DNA of 64,000 nt from Martelella sp. HB161492 (lineage in GTDB: Bacteria > Pseudomonadota > Alphaproteobacteria > Rhizobiales > Rhizobiaceae). Each line of letters begins with the position of its first letter. The stretch's first letter is position 1. The position numbers and the translations under genes are program-made. The stretch covers positions 88,203 through 152,202 of the forward strand of contig NZ_JAATVV010000002.1 in the NCBI RefSeq assembly GCF_013184775.1, written 5' to 3'. Under the pieces are notes generated by a model. It was given only the letters and a program-made list of their open reading frames with translations. It was not told the DNA's origin and did no database searches. This document shows positions 40,952 to 47,974 of this stretch, piece after piece.

Positions 40952-41242
40952 TCAATGCATCTGCAGTGCCTTCTGTTCGACCACGCCCGGAATGCAGCGT
41001 TGCCGCGTTGCGGGCAGATGGAACAAGCCATCCGCCGAGGGATTGGTGCCAGCCGCGCACAGAACCACCGGTCCGGTCGCATCAGAGGCGGGCTTGGCGC
41101 TTGACACCGCGGTGACGCCATCGGCCGGCAAGGGCCGCTCATCGCCAGTTTCACGCCGCTCCGCTGAAATGCAGGGCGTCGCCAAAGCCAGCGCGACAAA
41201 AAACAGAAATAACACCACCACGCTGTCCCTTTCCTTCGCCAT
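40952..41242 (-). CDS. Small exported protein, unknown function
   Basis: A 96-residue ORF starts with a convincing signal peptide (VVVLFLFFVALALATPCISA). The mature part has two cysteines in VVLCAAGTNP and TRQRCIPGVV. I recognise no family. It is convergent with lrgB and has a fair purine-rich region upstream. It could be a small periplasmic or lipoprotein-like product; the signal-peptide cysteine context (ATPCIS) is not a clean lipobox. Confidence 0.55.
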   Translation of the reverse strand: MAKERDSVVVLFLFFVALALATPCISAERRETGDERPLPADGVTAVSSAKPASDATGPVVLCAAGTNPSADGLFHLPATRQRCIPGVVEQKALQMH

Positions 41243-41410
41243 CAATCACAATCATTCCGCGAATGCCGGAAAACTAGTGCGAAATTATGGCGCGGTGGCG
41301 AATGCCTGCAGCGGGTATGACCGTGCCGCCAAAGACCGTTGCCTCCTTGTGACACTGGCCCTTGGCGGAACTTCGACGTGCCGGATCGGGCAGAGGCTCA
41401 GCCCGATTGG

Positions 41411-42694
41411 TTACAACCTGGAGAAAGACTGCTCAATATCTGCGATGATATCTTCGACATCTTCGATACCGACGGACAGGCGCACCACATCCGGACCAGC
41501 GCCGGCGGCGATCTGCTGCTCGACCGTCAACTGGGCATGCGTCGTCGACGCAGGATGAATGACCAGTGAGCGCGTATCGCCGATATTGGCCAGGTGGGAA
41601 AACAGCTTCAGCCCTTCAACGAAGGCTTTGCCCGCTTCGAAACCGCCAGCAAGGCCGAAGGTGAAGACCGCCCCCGCCCCCTTGGGCGCATAACGCTGCT
41701 GCAGCGCGTGGTTGGCATCATCCTCAAGGCCGGGATAGCTGACCCAGGCAACCTCACTGCGGGTTTTCAGCCATTTGGCAACGGCGAGCGCATTGTCGCA
41801 ATGTTTCTGCATCCGCAGCGGCAGTGTCTCGATGCCAGTCGCAATCATGAAGGCGTTGAAAGGGGAAATGCACGGTCCAAGGTCGCGCAGGCTCAACACC
41901 CGGGCGCCGAGTGCGAAGGCGAGATTGCCGAAAGCTTCATGCAGCACCAGCCCGTCATATTCCGGGCGCGGCGTGCTGAGCATCGGATAACGGCCCGATT
42001 TCGACCAGTCGAAGGTGCCGCCATCGACGAGAATGCCGCCCATGGAATTGCCATGACCGCCAAGGAATTTGGTGAGGGAATGCACGACGATATCGGCGCC
42101 ATGGGCGATCGGCCGCGTGAGATAGGGGGTCGCCATGGTATTGTCGACGATCAGCGGCAGGCCATGCGCATGCGCAACATTCGCGATCGCCTCGATATCG
42201 ACAAAGGTACCGGCCGGATTGGCAAGGCTCTCGATATAGATCGCCTGGGTGCGCGCATCGATCTCAGCGGCGAAGCTCTCCGGATCGAAAGGATCAGCCC
42301 AGCGCACCTGCCAGCCGAAATTCTCGAAAGAATGACCGAACTGATTGATCGAACCACCATAAAGCCTGCGGGCGGCGACAAAATTATCGCCCGGCCGCAT
42401 CAGCATGTGAAAGGTGAGAAACTGCGCCGCATGACCGGAGGCAACGGCAAGGGCGGCCGTGCCGCCTTCAAGCGTGGCAAGACGCTCCTCGAGAACCGCT
42501 GTCGTCGGGTTCATGATGCGGGTGTAGATATTGCCGAAAGCCTTCAGACCAAAAAGCGCCGCCGCGTGATCGGAATCGTTGAAAACATAGGATGTGGTCT
42601 GGTAAATCGGCGTCGCCCGGGCGTTGGTTGTCGGGTCTGGTGCCGCGCCCGCATGGATAGAGAGGGTTGCAAATCCCGGCTCTTTCTCGCTCAT
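41411..42694 (-). CDS. metY: O-acetylhomoserine sulfhydrylase (MetY type)
   Basis: The 427-residue PLP enzyme of the Cys/Met metabolism family makes homocysteine directly from O-acetylhomoserine and sulfide. The start FATLSIHAGAAPDPTTNARA, TPIYQTTSYVFNDSDHAAALF, the internal ASGHAAQF, and the PLP-lysine motif VHSLTKFLGGHGNSMGG match the family. ATG 42694 with AAGGAG upstream is chosen; the frame is open 39 codons further. No SAM riboswitch was recognised in its leader. An FNR/FixK-type box lies 80 bp upstream. Confidence 0.94.
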   Translation of the reverse strand: MSEKEPGFATLSIHAGAAPDPTTNARATPIYQTTSYVFNDSDHAAALFGLKAFGNIYTRIMNPTTAVLEERLATLEGGTAALAVASGHAAQFLTFHMLMRPGDNFVAARRLYGGSINQFGHSFENFGWQVRWADPFDPESFAAEIDARTQAIYIESLANPAGTFVDIEAIANVAHAHGLPLIVDNTMATPYLTRPIAHGADIVVHSLTKFLGGHGNSMGGILVDGGTFDWSKSGRYPMLSTPRPEYDGLVLHEAFGNLAFALGARVLSLRDLGPCISPFNAFMIATGIETLPLRMQKHCDNALAVAKWLKTRSEVAWVSYPGLEDDANHALQQRYAPKGAGAVFTFGLAGGFEAGKAFVEGLKLFSHLANIGDTRSLVIHPASTTHAQLTVEQQIAAGAGPDVVRLSVGIEDVEDIIADIEQSFSRL

Positions 42695-42773
42695 TATTTC
42701 TCCTTCCCTTGCGTTATGTCGTCCCCTGCTCCCGACGATAAAACGTCTTCCTACTGACCAGGAACGGCTTCTT

Positions 42774-42787
42774 TTGATCAAGATCAA
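42774..42787. promoter_or_regulatory. FNR/FixK-type binding box
   Basis: TTGATCAAGATCAA is a perfect TTGAT-N4-ATCAA palindrome, the consensus for FNR, FixK, FnrL and Anr regulators. It lies between divergent metY and the Cys-rich gene, centred about 58 bp before the latter's ATG. Confidence 0.75.
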
Positions 42788-42838
42788 TGCTGCGTTCTGT
42801 GCAAACGTCAAGACTGCCCAACATTAAGGGAGCTTGCG

Positions 42839-43222
42839 ATGGGCACTATACCAGACCATGAAGATCGCGCATGCGATCGTTTTGCCGAATGGCGCAGCAC
42901 GGAGCATTTCGAAGGTGAAGAGGCCGGGCTTCTGGCTTTTCTCCAGCGCCTTGTGGCCAAGGACATCGAGAATGCCGAGCCACGCGACGCCAATGAAATG
43001 ACGGAAATGATGAAGGCCCTCAATATCGACCCGGTCGAGGCCGAGTTCCAATATCGAAGGCTCTATTATGGCATGCTGGCCAATTGCGCCGCCTGCCGCG
43101 CGAAAGCGCGCTGCCGCAATGACCTTTCCTGTGAAACGGCGGAACGCAATTTCACCGATTACTGCGAAAATCAGGAAATCCTCAACGAGATGCGTGCCAA
43201 CCCGCATATGTTGCGGAGCTGA
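42839..43222 (+). CDS. Cys-rich DUF6455-like protein
   Basis: The 127-residue protein has a C-terminal cysteine cluster NCAACRAKARCRNDLSCE and a trailing NFTDYCENQEIL, the pattern of the alphaproteobacterial DUF6455 family (moderate confidence). Function is unknown; the cysteine spacing would suit an iron-sulfur cluster or zinc. The FNR/FixK-type box upstream points to low-oxygen induction. AAGGGAG precedes ATG 42839 at good spacing. Confidence 0.75.
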   Translation: MGTIPDHEDRACDRFAEWRSTEHFEGEEAGLLAFLQRLVAKDIENAEPRDANEMTEMMKALNIDPVEAEFQYRRLYYGMLANCAACRAKARCRNDLSCETAERNFTDYCENQEILNEMRANPHMLRS

Positions 43223-43243
43223 AAGGCCTGCGGCGACAAGGCC

Positions 43244-43672
43244 TCAATGTCCCAGCAGGCGCGGAATTTCAATGGCCGGACACCGGTCCATGATCACCGT
43301 CATTCCCTGAGCCCGCGCCTTTGCCGCCGCCGCATCATTGATAATCCCGAGCTGCATCCAGATCACCTTCGGCAACGGTTCCAGGGCCAGTGCTTCATCA
43401 ACGACGCCGCCGACAAAATCGGAGGCGCGGAAGATATCGATCATGTCCAGCGGACGGCCGATATCGGCGAGACTGCCATAGACGGTCCTGTCATGAATGG
43501 TCTTGCCGGCCAGGCCCGGATTGACGGGTATGACCTCGTATCCACGCCCAAGAAGAAAGCCCATGACACCATAGCTCGGGCGCTCGGGTTTCGGCGACGC
43601 ACCGACCAGCGCAATGGTTTTCACGGTCGAGAGAACGTGATGGATAATCTGGTCTTCGCCAATTTCGTTCAT
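43244..43672 (-). CDS. CoA-binding domain protein (YccU-like)
   Basis: The 142-residue protein is a stand-alone Rossmann-fold CoA-binding domain, with TIALVGASPKPERPSYGVMG and YEVIPVNPG near the N-terminus and VIWMQLGIINDAAAAKA near the C-terminus. This family (COG1832) resembles the N-terminal part of succinyl-CoA synthetase alpha but lacks the catalytic half. Physiological role unknown. ATG 43672 with GGAAGGG upstream is chosen over TTG 43681. Confidence 0.88.
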   Translation of the reverse strand: MNEIGEDQIIHHVLSTVKTIALVGASPKPERPSYGVMGFLLGRGYEVIPVNPGLAGKTIHDRTVYGSLADIGRPLDMIDIFRASDFVGGVVDEALALEPLPKVIWMQLGIINDAAAAKARAQGMTVIMDRCPAIEIPRLLGH

Positions 43673-43734
43673 AGGAAACAACCCTTCCGCATGTTATTGT
43701 CGAACAATCATCGGTTGATCGACTGGAGGACCCA

Positions 43735-44076
43735 ATGAAATTGAGACTCGCTCTTGCTGCCGCACTTGTGATCGCCAGCACAGCCCCGGCCAGCGCCATC
43801 AACAGATATGACGTCAATACCATGACCTGCGCCCAGGCACAGGCCGTTGTTGCCCAGGAAGAGGCAGCAATCTTGCGCTACCCAGCACCGGATGGCAGCG
43901 GCCGCATACTTTATGACCGCTATGTCCGGGGACCGGGTGTCTGTTTTGCTCAGGCCGGCCACGCCGTCAAGAACTATATCCCGACCAAGGATACGAAATC
44001 CTGCTTCATGCTGAGCTGCGAATCCGGCCCGCCGGATTGTTCGGATGAACCGCTCAACATCTTCTGCGTCAGGTGA
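43735..44076 (+). CDS. Small secreted Cys-rich protein, unknown function
   Basis: The 113-residue protein has a typical signal peptide (MKLRLALAAALVIASTAPAS ending ASA near residue 22) and six cysteines in the mature part, including CFMLSCESGPPDC near the end. An even number of cysteines in an exported protein suggests three disulphides. I recognise no named family. GGAGGACCC lies ahead of the ATG. Confidence 0.8.
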   Translation: MKLRLALAAALVIASTAPASAINRYDVNTMTCAQAQAVVAQEEAAILRYPAPDGSGRILYDRYVRGPGVCFAQAGHAVKNYIPTKDTKSCFMLSCESGPPDCSDEPLNIFCVR

Positions 44077-44085
44077 TGACGCGCA

Positions 44086-44523
44086 TCATTGCTCCAGAAT
44101 CATATGGCCCTTGTCGTCAAGCGGCATGAAAGGATTGAACGCAATCTCCCACAAGAAGCCGTCCGGATCGGCGACATAGCCCGAATAGCCGCCCCAGAAG
44201 ACCTTGCGGGGCGGCTTCACCGGCTTAGCGCCGCATGCGCAGGCAAATTGCACCGCTTCATCGACAGCCGCCTCACTGTCGACATTATAGGCCAGGGAGA
44301 AACCCGGAAATCCGCCGGCAATGTCGTCCTTGAGGCCGGCATCCTCCGCCAGCGCCTTTCGGCCGAACAGCGACAGCACGATCCCGTCGAGCGCGATGAA
44401 GGTTACCCCCTCCTGTGAGGCGACCGAACGTGCCCAGCCAAGACGCTCATAAAATGCCGTGGAACGCTCAAGATCGGCGACGCCGAGCGTGATCATGGTC
44501 ATGCGTCGATCAAATTTCGTCAT
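44086..44523 (-). CDS. VOC (glyoxalase/bleomycin-resistance) family protein
   Basis: The 145-residue protein has the paired beta-alpha-beta-beta-beta fold of the vicinal oxygen chelate family: MITLGVADLERSTAFYERLG at the N-terminus and GYSGYVADPDGFLWEIAFNP at the C-terminus. Conserved DPDGFLWEI is diagnostic. The substrate cannot be told from sequence. It is convergent with the small secreted-protein gene, ten bases apart. Confidence 0.9.
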   Translation of the reverse strand: MTKFDRRMTMITLGVADLERSTAFYERLGWARSVASQEGVTFIALDGIVLSLFGRKALAEDAGLKDDIAGGFPGFSLAYNVDSEAAVDEAVQFACACGAKPVKPPRKVFWGGYSGYVADPDGFLWEIAFNPFMPLDDKGHMILEQ

Positions 44524-44781
44524 GGAAGCATCCCTTTGTTCTTTATTTGTTCAGTTTACGCCGTGCATTTATCAAGTCAATGACGATTGCCCTATCCAGG
44601 CGGCCGCAACGGCCTTCCTTCGTTTCAGCCAGACTGCGCCTGAAGCGCATTCCCCGTCCTGACAGCGCTGAAACAGCAAAATTCGCGTCACGAAGCCACA
44701 AAGATATGTGGTAACATAATACCGTAATTACAAGCCATTGTTTTAAAACGATAATTTTTACATCATGCCGGAATGGACCAC

Positions 44782-44810
44782 TTGACCATCCTTTCACCTC
44801 CGATTATACA
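44782..44810 (+). promoter_or_regulatory. Promoter of rplM-rpsI
   Basis: TTGACC (44782-44787), a 17-bp spacer and TATACA (44805-44810) fit the housekeeping sigma consensus. The transcript leader would be about 110 nt before rplM. The rest of the 402-bp gap (44524-44925) is AT-rich around 44695-44760, suitable as an UP-like region, and shows no gene. Confidence 0.7.
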
Positions 44811-44925
44811 ACCGCTGACGTCGGCCAAGGCCGGCGTTGTCGTTTGATGCGCGTATGCCCATCAATAGAAGCAACAAGAAATGCCCGACCGGCAACGGAC
44901 CGGGTCCAAAACAAGAGTAGAAAAA

Positions 44926-45390
44926 ATGGTTACCTTTTCCCAGAAGCCTCTCGAGGTGGAAAAGAAGTGGGTCGTGATCGACGCTGAAGGCCTCGTCCTC
45001 GGTCGCCTCGCCTCGCTCATCGCACTTCGCCTGCGTGGCAAGCACAAGGCCACCTACACGCCGCATGTTGACGACGGTGACAATGTCATCGTGATCAATG
45101 CCGAAAAGGTCGCTATGACCGGCAAGAAGTACACCGACAAGATGTACTACTGGCACACCGGCTATATCGGCGGCATCAAGGAACGCACTGCGCGCCAGAT
45201 CATCGAAGGCCGTTTCCCGGAACGCGTCATCGAGAAGGCTGTCGAGCGCATGATCCCGCGCGGCCCGCTTGGCCGTCGCCAGATGAAGAACCTGCGCGTC
45301 TATGCAGGTCCGAACCATCCGCATGAAGCACAGAATCCCGTCGCAGTTGATATTGCGAAGCTCAACAGCAAGAATGTAAGGAGCGCATAA
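44926..45390 (+). CDS. rplM: Ribosomal protein L13
   Basis: The 154-residue 50S protein shows [40 protein letters not shown] and [20 protein letters not shown], all conserved in L13. ATG 44926 is the family start; the frame is open 15 codons upstream. The stop overlaps the rpsI start by one base (TAATG), the usual rplM-rpsI coupling. Confidence 0.97.
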   Translation: MVTFSQKPLEVEKKWVVIDAEGLVLGRLASLIALRLRGKHKATYTPHVDDGDNVIVINAEKVAMTGKKYTDKMYYWHTGYIGGIKERTARQIIEGRFPERVIEKAVERMIPRGPLGRRQMKNLRVYAGPNHPHEAQNPVAVDIAKLNSKNVRSA

Positions 45391-45869
45391 TGGCCGAGCT
45401 TTCCGATCTGAAGGCCCTGGGCGATATCGCCACTGCCGATGCCACCCCTGCCGCTCCGGTTCACGAACGCAAGGTAGACGACCTCGGTCGTTCCTATGCT
45501 ACCGGCAAGCGTAAGGACGCCGTCGCCCGCGTTTGGGTCAAGGCTGGTTCCGGCAAGATCACCGTCAATGGCAAGGACTTCACCGCCTATTTCGGCCGTC
45601 CGGTTCTGCAGATGATCCTGCAGCAGCCGATCGTTGCCGCTGCGCGTGATGGCCAGTTCGACATCGTCGCCACTGTTACCGGCGGCGGCCTGTCCGGTCA
45701 GGCCGGTGCCGTTCGTCACGGCATCTCCAAGGCGCTGACCTACTACGAACCGGCCCTGCGCTCGATTCTGAAGAAGGGCGGCTTCCTGACCCGCGACAGC
45801 CGTGTTGTTGAACGTAAGAAGTACGGTAAGGCCAAGGCCCGCCGTTCGTTCCAGTTCTCCAAGCGCTAA
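45390..45869 (+). CDS. rpsI: Ribosomal protein S9
   Basis: The 159-residue 30S protein has an alphaproteobacterial N-terminal extension (about 35 residues) before the core [20 protein letters not shown]. The C-terminus ends in [17 protein letters not shown], the lysine/arginine tail that reaches the P-site tRNA. It is the second gene of the operon and is followed by a strong terminator. Confidence 0.97.
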   Translation: MAELSDLKALGDIATADATPAAPVHERKVDDLGRSYATGKRKDAVARVWVKAGSGKITVNGKDFTAYFGRPVLQMILQQPIVAAARDGQFDIVATVTGGGLSGQAGAVRHGISKALTYYEPALRSILKKGGFLTRDSRVVERKKYGKAKARRSFQFSKR

Positions 45870-45894
45870 TCGCTCCGGAAATTGCAGTTTTGGA

Positions 45895-45924
45895 AAAGGG
45901 CCGCCTCGTGCGGCCCTTTTCTTG
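45895..45924 (+). terminator. Intrinsic terminator after rpsI
   Basis: AAAAGGGCCGC, a five-base loop and GCGGCCCTTTT form a GC-rich hairpin ending in a T-rich tail 25 bp after the rpsI stop. Confidence 0.92.
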
Positions 45925-46080
45925 TCTTTAGGATCATAGCCAGCAAGGTGGCTTTCACGATCAGCAGGCCTGACGTGGCGAGGAGACCGGTTTCGGGTTG
46001 ACCCGCCTGAAAGATGTCTGAAAACAGGTTATCCTGTTAGCACAAGCCTCGCGCCCCCCCCCGGAAAGGACTGCTTTGCC

Positions 46081-46851
46081 ATGGCCATACTCGATCGCTT
46101 CTCTCTCAAAGGACGAATAGCGCTTGTGACCGGCGCCCGGCAGGGCCTTGGCCTTGAAATCGCCCGTTCCTTTGCCGAAGCCGGCGCCCATGTGATTATC
46201 ACCGGCCGCAATGAGACGGGTCTCGCCGCCGCCTGCGATGATATCCGCTCGGCTGGCGGCACGGCCTCCGGCAGCACCTTCGATCTCGCCGATGGTGAAG
46301 CCCGGCGGGCGGCGATCGCAGAAATCCTCAAGGCGCATGGGCGGCTGGATATTCTCGTCAACAATGTCGGTGCTCGCGACCGCCGCAGCATTGATGCCTT
46401 CAGCGACGACGAAATTGCCGCCTTCATGGCCACGGATCTGATCGGTGCCATCGCCCTGTCCCGCGACGCTGCCGCCGCGATGAAGACGAATGGCCACGGG
46501 CGGCTGATCTTTGTCAGCTCGATCACCGCCCATAATGCTTTGCCCGGCGACAACCTCTATCCCGCAGCCAAGGCCGGACTGGAAGGCTTTGCCCGTGCGC
46601 TCGCGGTGGAATACGGGTCGCTCGGCATCACCAGCAACATCATCGCGCCGGGCATGTTCGCAACCGAAACCAATGCGCATCTGGCCAATGATCCGGACAT
46701 GCTGGCCTTCGCCCGGTCCCGTGTTCCGGTGCAGCGCTGGGGCCGGCCCGAGGAAATCGCCGGCGCAGCATTGTTGCTCGCCAGTGATGCGGGCTCCTTC
46801 ATCAATGGTGCCACGATCACCGTTGACGGCGGCCATTCGGTAAAAATGTAG
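46081..46851 (+). CDS. SDR-family oxidoreductase
   Basis: The 256-residue classical short-chain dehydrogenase has the nucleotide-binding motif VTGARQGLGLEIARSFAEAG, the NVGA-type motif in ILVNNVGARD, and the catalytic Tyr-Lys in YPAAKAGLEGFARAL. It ends with the classical NGATITVDGGHS. The arrangement resembles gluconate 5-dehydrogenases and 3-oxoacyl-ACP reductases, but the substrate cannot be told. A run of nine C residues (46054-46062) lies just before its ribosome-binding site GGAAAGGA. Confidence 0.9.
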   Translation: MAILDRFSLKGRIALVTGARQGLGLEIARSFAEAGAHVIITGRNETGLAAACDDIRSAGGTASGSTFDLADGEARRAAIAEILKAHGRLDILVNNVGARDRRSIDAFSDDEIAAFMATDLIGAIALSRDAAAAMKTNGHGRLIFVSSITAHNALPGDNLYPAAKAGLEGFARALAVEYGSLGITSNIIAPGMFATETNAHLANDPDMLAFARSRVPVQRWGRPEEIAGAALLLASDAGSFINGATITVDGGHSVKM

Positions 46852-46941
46852 AGCATGACGGCAGGCGCCATAGCTTGACAGAATGGCCGCGGCTTCACCT
46901 AAATGTCCGGACACCACCTTTGACGAACGGGCCGGACCAAA

Positions 46942-47550
46942 ATGCTCAGCGCTTTCCTGCATCTCGCATTGATTCACCTGTTAATGGCGATGCTGCCGGG
47001 GCCGAATACGGTTGCCGTCAGCTATTTTGCGGCGACCAGATCACGCTCGGCAGGGTTTCGCGCGGCCGCCGGCGTCGCCGCCGCCAGCTTCATCTGGCTT
47101 GCACTGAGCCTTGCCGGGGTTGGTACATTTCTGCTGCAGGCGGGTATCTTCTACCGTCTCTTGCGCATCGCCGGAGCGGCCTATCTGATCTATATCGCCA
47201 TCCGGATGATCCTGGCACGCAGGGCATCGACGCCGGCAGAGCCTCCGCGTGGCGGAGCGCCCTTCCGCTCCGGCTTCATGACGACGCTGTCCAATCCGAA
47301 GTCGGCGGTCTTCTGGACAAGCGTTTTCGCGCTCGTGCTGCCCGCCACCGCGCCACCCGGCTTCTATCTTGCGGTGATCGTCTGGATCACGCTTCAGGCC
47401 TTCGCCTGGTACGGGCTTGTCGCCCTGTTCCTGTCGACCCCCCTCATTCGCCGGCTCTATAGCAGGGCCGGGCTCTGGCTCGGACGGATTGCCGGTGGCT
47501 TCATGCTGCTGTTCGGCCTGAAAATACTGGATGAAGCGCGCCGGACCTGA
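46942..47550 (+). CDS. LysE-family translocator
   Basis: The 202-residue inner-membrane exporter (RhtB/LysE family) has five or six hydrophobic segments and the family N-terminal pattern LLMAMLPGPNTVAVSYFAAT. The middle FRSGFMTTLSNPKSAVFWTS is also conserved. Members export amino acids or related compounds; the substrate here is unknown. It is separated from the SDR gene by 90 bp and is followed by the monooxygenase-like gene after 23 bp. Confidence 0.9.
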   Translation: MLSAFLHLALIHLLMAMLPGPNTVAVSYFAATRSRSAGFRAAAGVAAASFIWLALSLAGVGTFLLQAGIFYRLLRIAGAAYLIYIAIRMILARRASTPAEPPRGGAPFRSGFMTTLSNPKSAVFWTSVFALVLPATAPPGFYLAVIVWITLQAFAWYGLVALFLSTPLIRRLYSRAGLWLGRIAGGFMLLFGLKILDEARRT

Positions 47551-47573
47551 CCGCCACAACGGAAATGACAGCC

Positions 47574-47903
47574 ATGCCGAACAAATTCCCCGCACCGCCT
47601 TACTATATCGTCGCCTTTTCATCGCAGCGTCTCGATGCTGATCACCTAGCCTATGACGCGATGTCAGATGCGATGGTTGAACTGGCGCAGGTGCAGCCGG
47701 GCTTCATCGGCTTCGACAGCGCGCGCGATGCAGCCGGTTTCGGCATCACCAATTCCTATTGGGAGAGCGAGGATGCTATCCGTGCCTGGAAGCGCAATGT
47801 CGATCATCTGGCCGCCCAGCGCCTGGGACGTCTGAACTGGTATGAGGCTTACGACGTGCGCATCGGCAGGATCGATCGCGCCTATGGCTTTGGGCGAAAA
47901 TAG
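47574..47903 (+). CDS. ABM-superfamily (antibiotic biosynthesis monooxygenase-like) protein
   Basis: The 109-residue protein has a dimeric ferredoxin-like fold signature: YYIVAFSSQRLDADHLAYDA at the start, AQVQPGFIGFDSARDA in the middle and SYWESEDAIRAWKRNVDHLA near the end. Family members act on small aromatic or haem-like substrates, but many are of unknown role. The start could also be ATG 47565. It is convergent with valS. Confidence 0.85.
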   Translation: MPNKFPAPPYYIVAFSSQRLDADHLAYDAMSDAMVELAQVQPGFIGFDSARDAAGFGITNSYWESEDAIRAWKRNVDHLAAQRLGRLNWYEAYDVRIGRIDRAYGFGRK

Positions 47904-47916
47904 GCCAGGCTGAACG

Positions 47917-47946
47917 AAAGAGGCGGCCCGATCAGGCCGCCCTTTC
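47917..47946. terminator. Bidirectional terminator before valS end
   Basis: AAAGAGGCGGCC, a six-base loop and GGCCGCCCTTTCC form a hairpin between two convergent genes, with A and T blocks on both sides, so it can serve both transcripts. Confidence 0.85.
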
Positions 47947-47974
47947 CATTCATTTCAGGTATGCCCCGCCCTTG

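Noticed and set aside
42695..42838. SAM-II or SAH riboswitch upstream of metY
   Set aside because: The conserved aptamer blocks are not visible on the minus strand; only an FNR-type palindrome and a plain ribosome-binding site are seen.
44543..44797. 84-codon minus-strand ORF ahead of rplM
   Set aside because: It overlaps the rplM promoter and AT-rich region, and its translation has no motif or ribosome-binding site.
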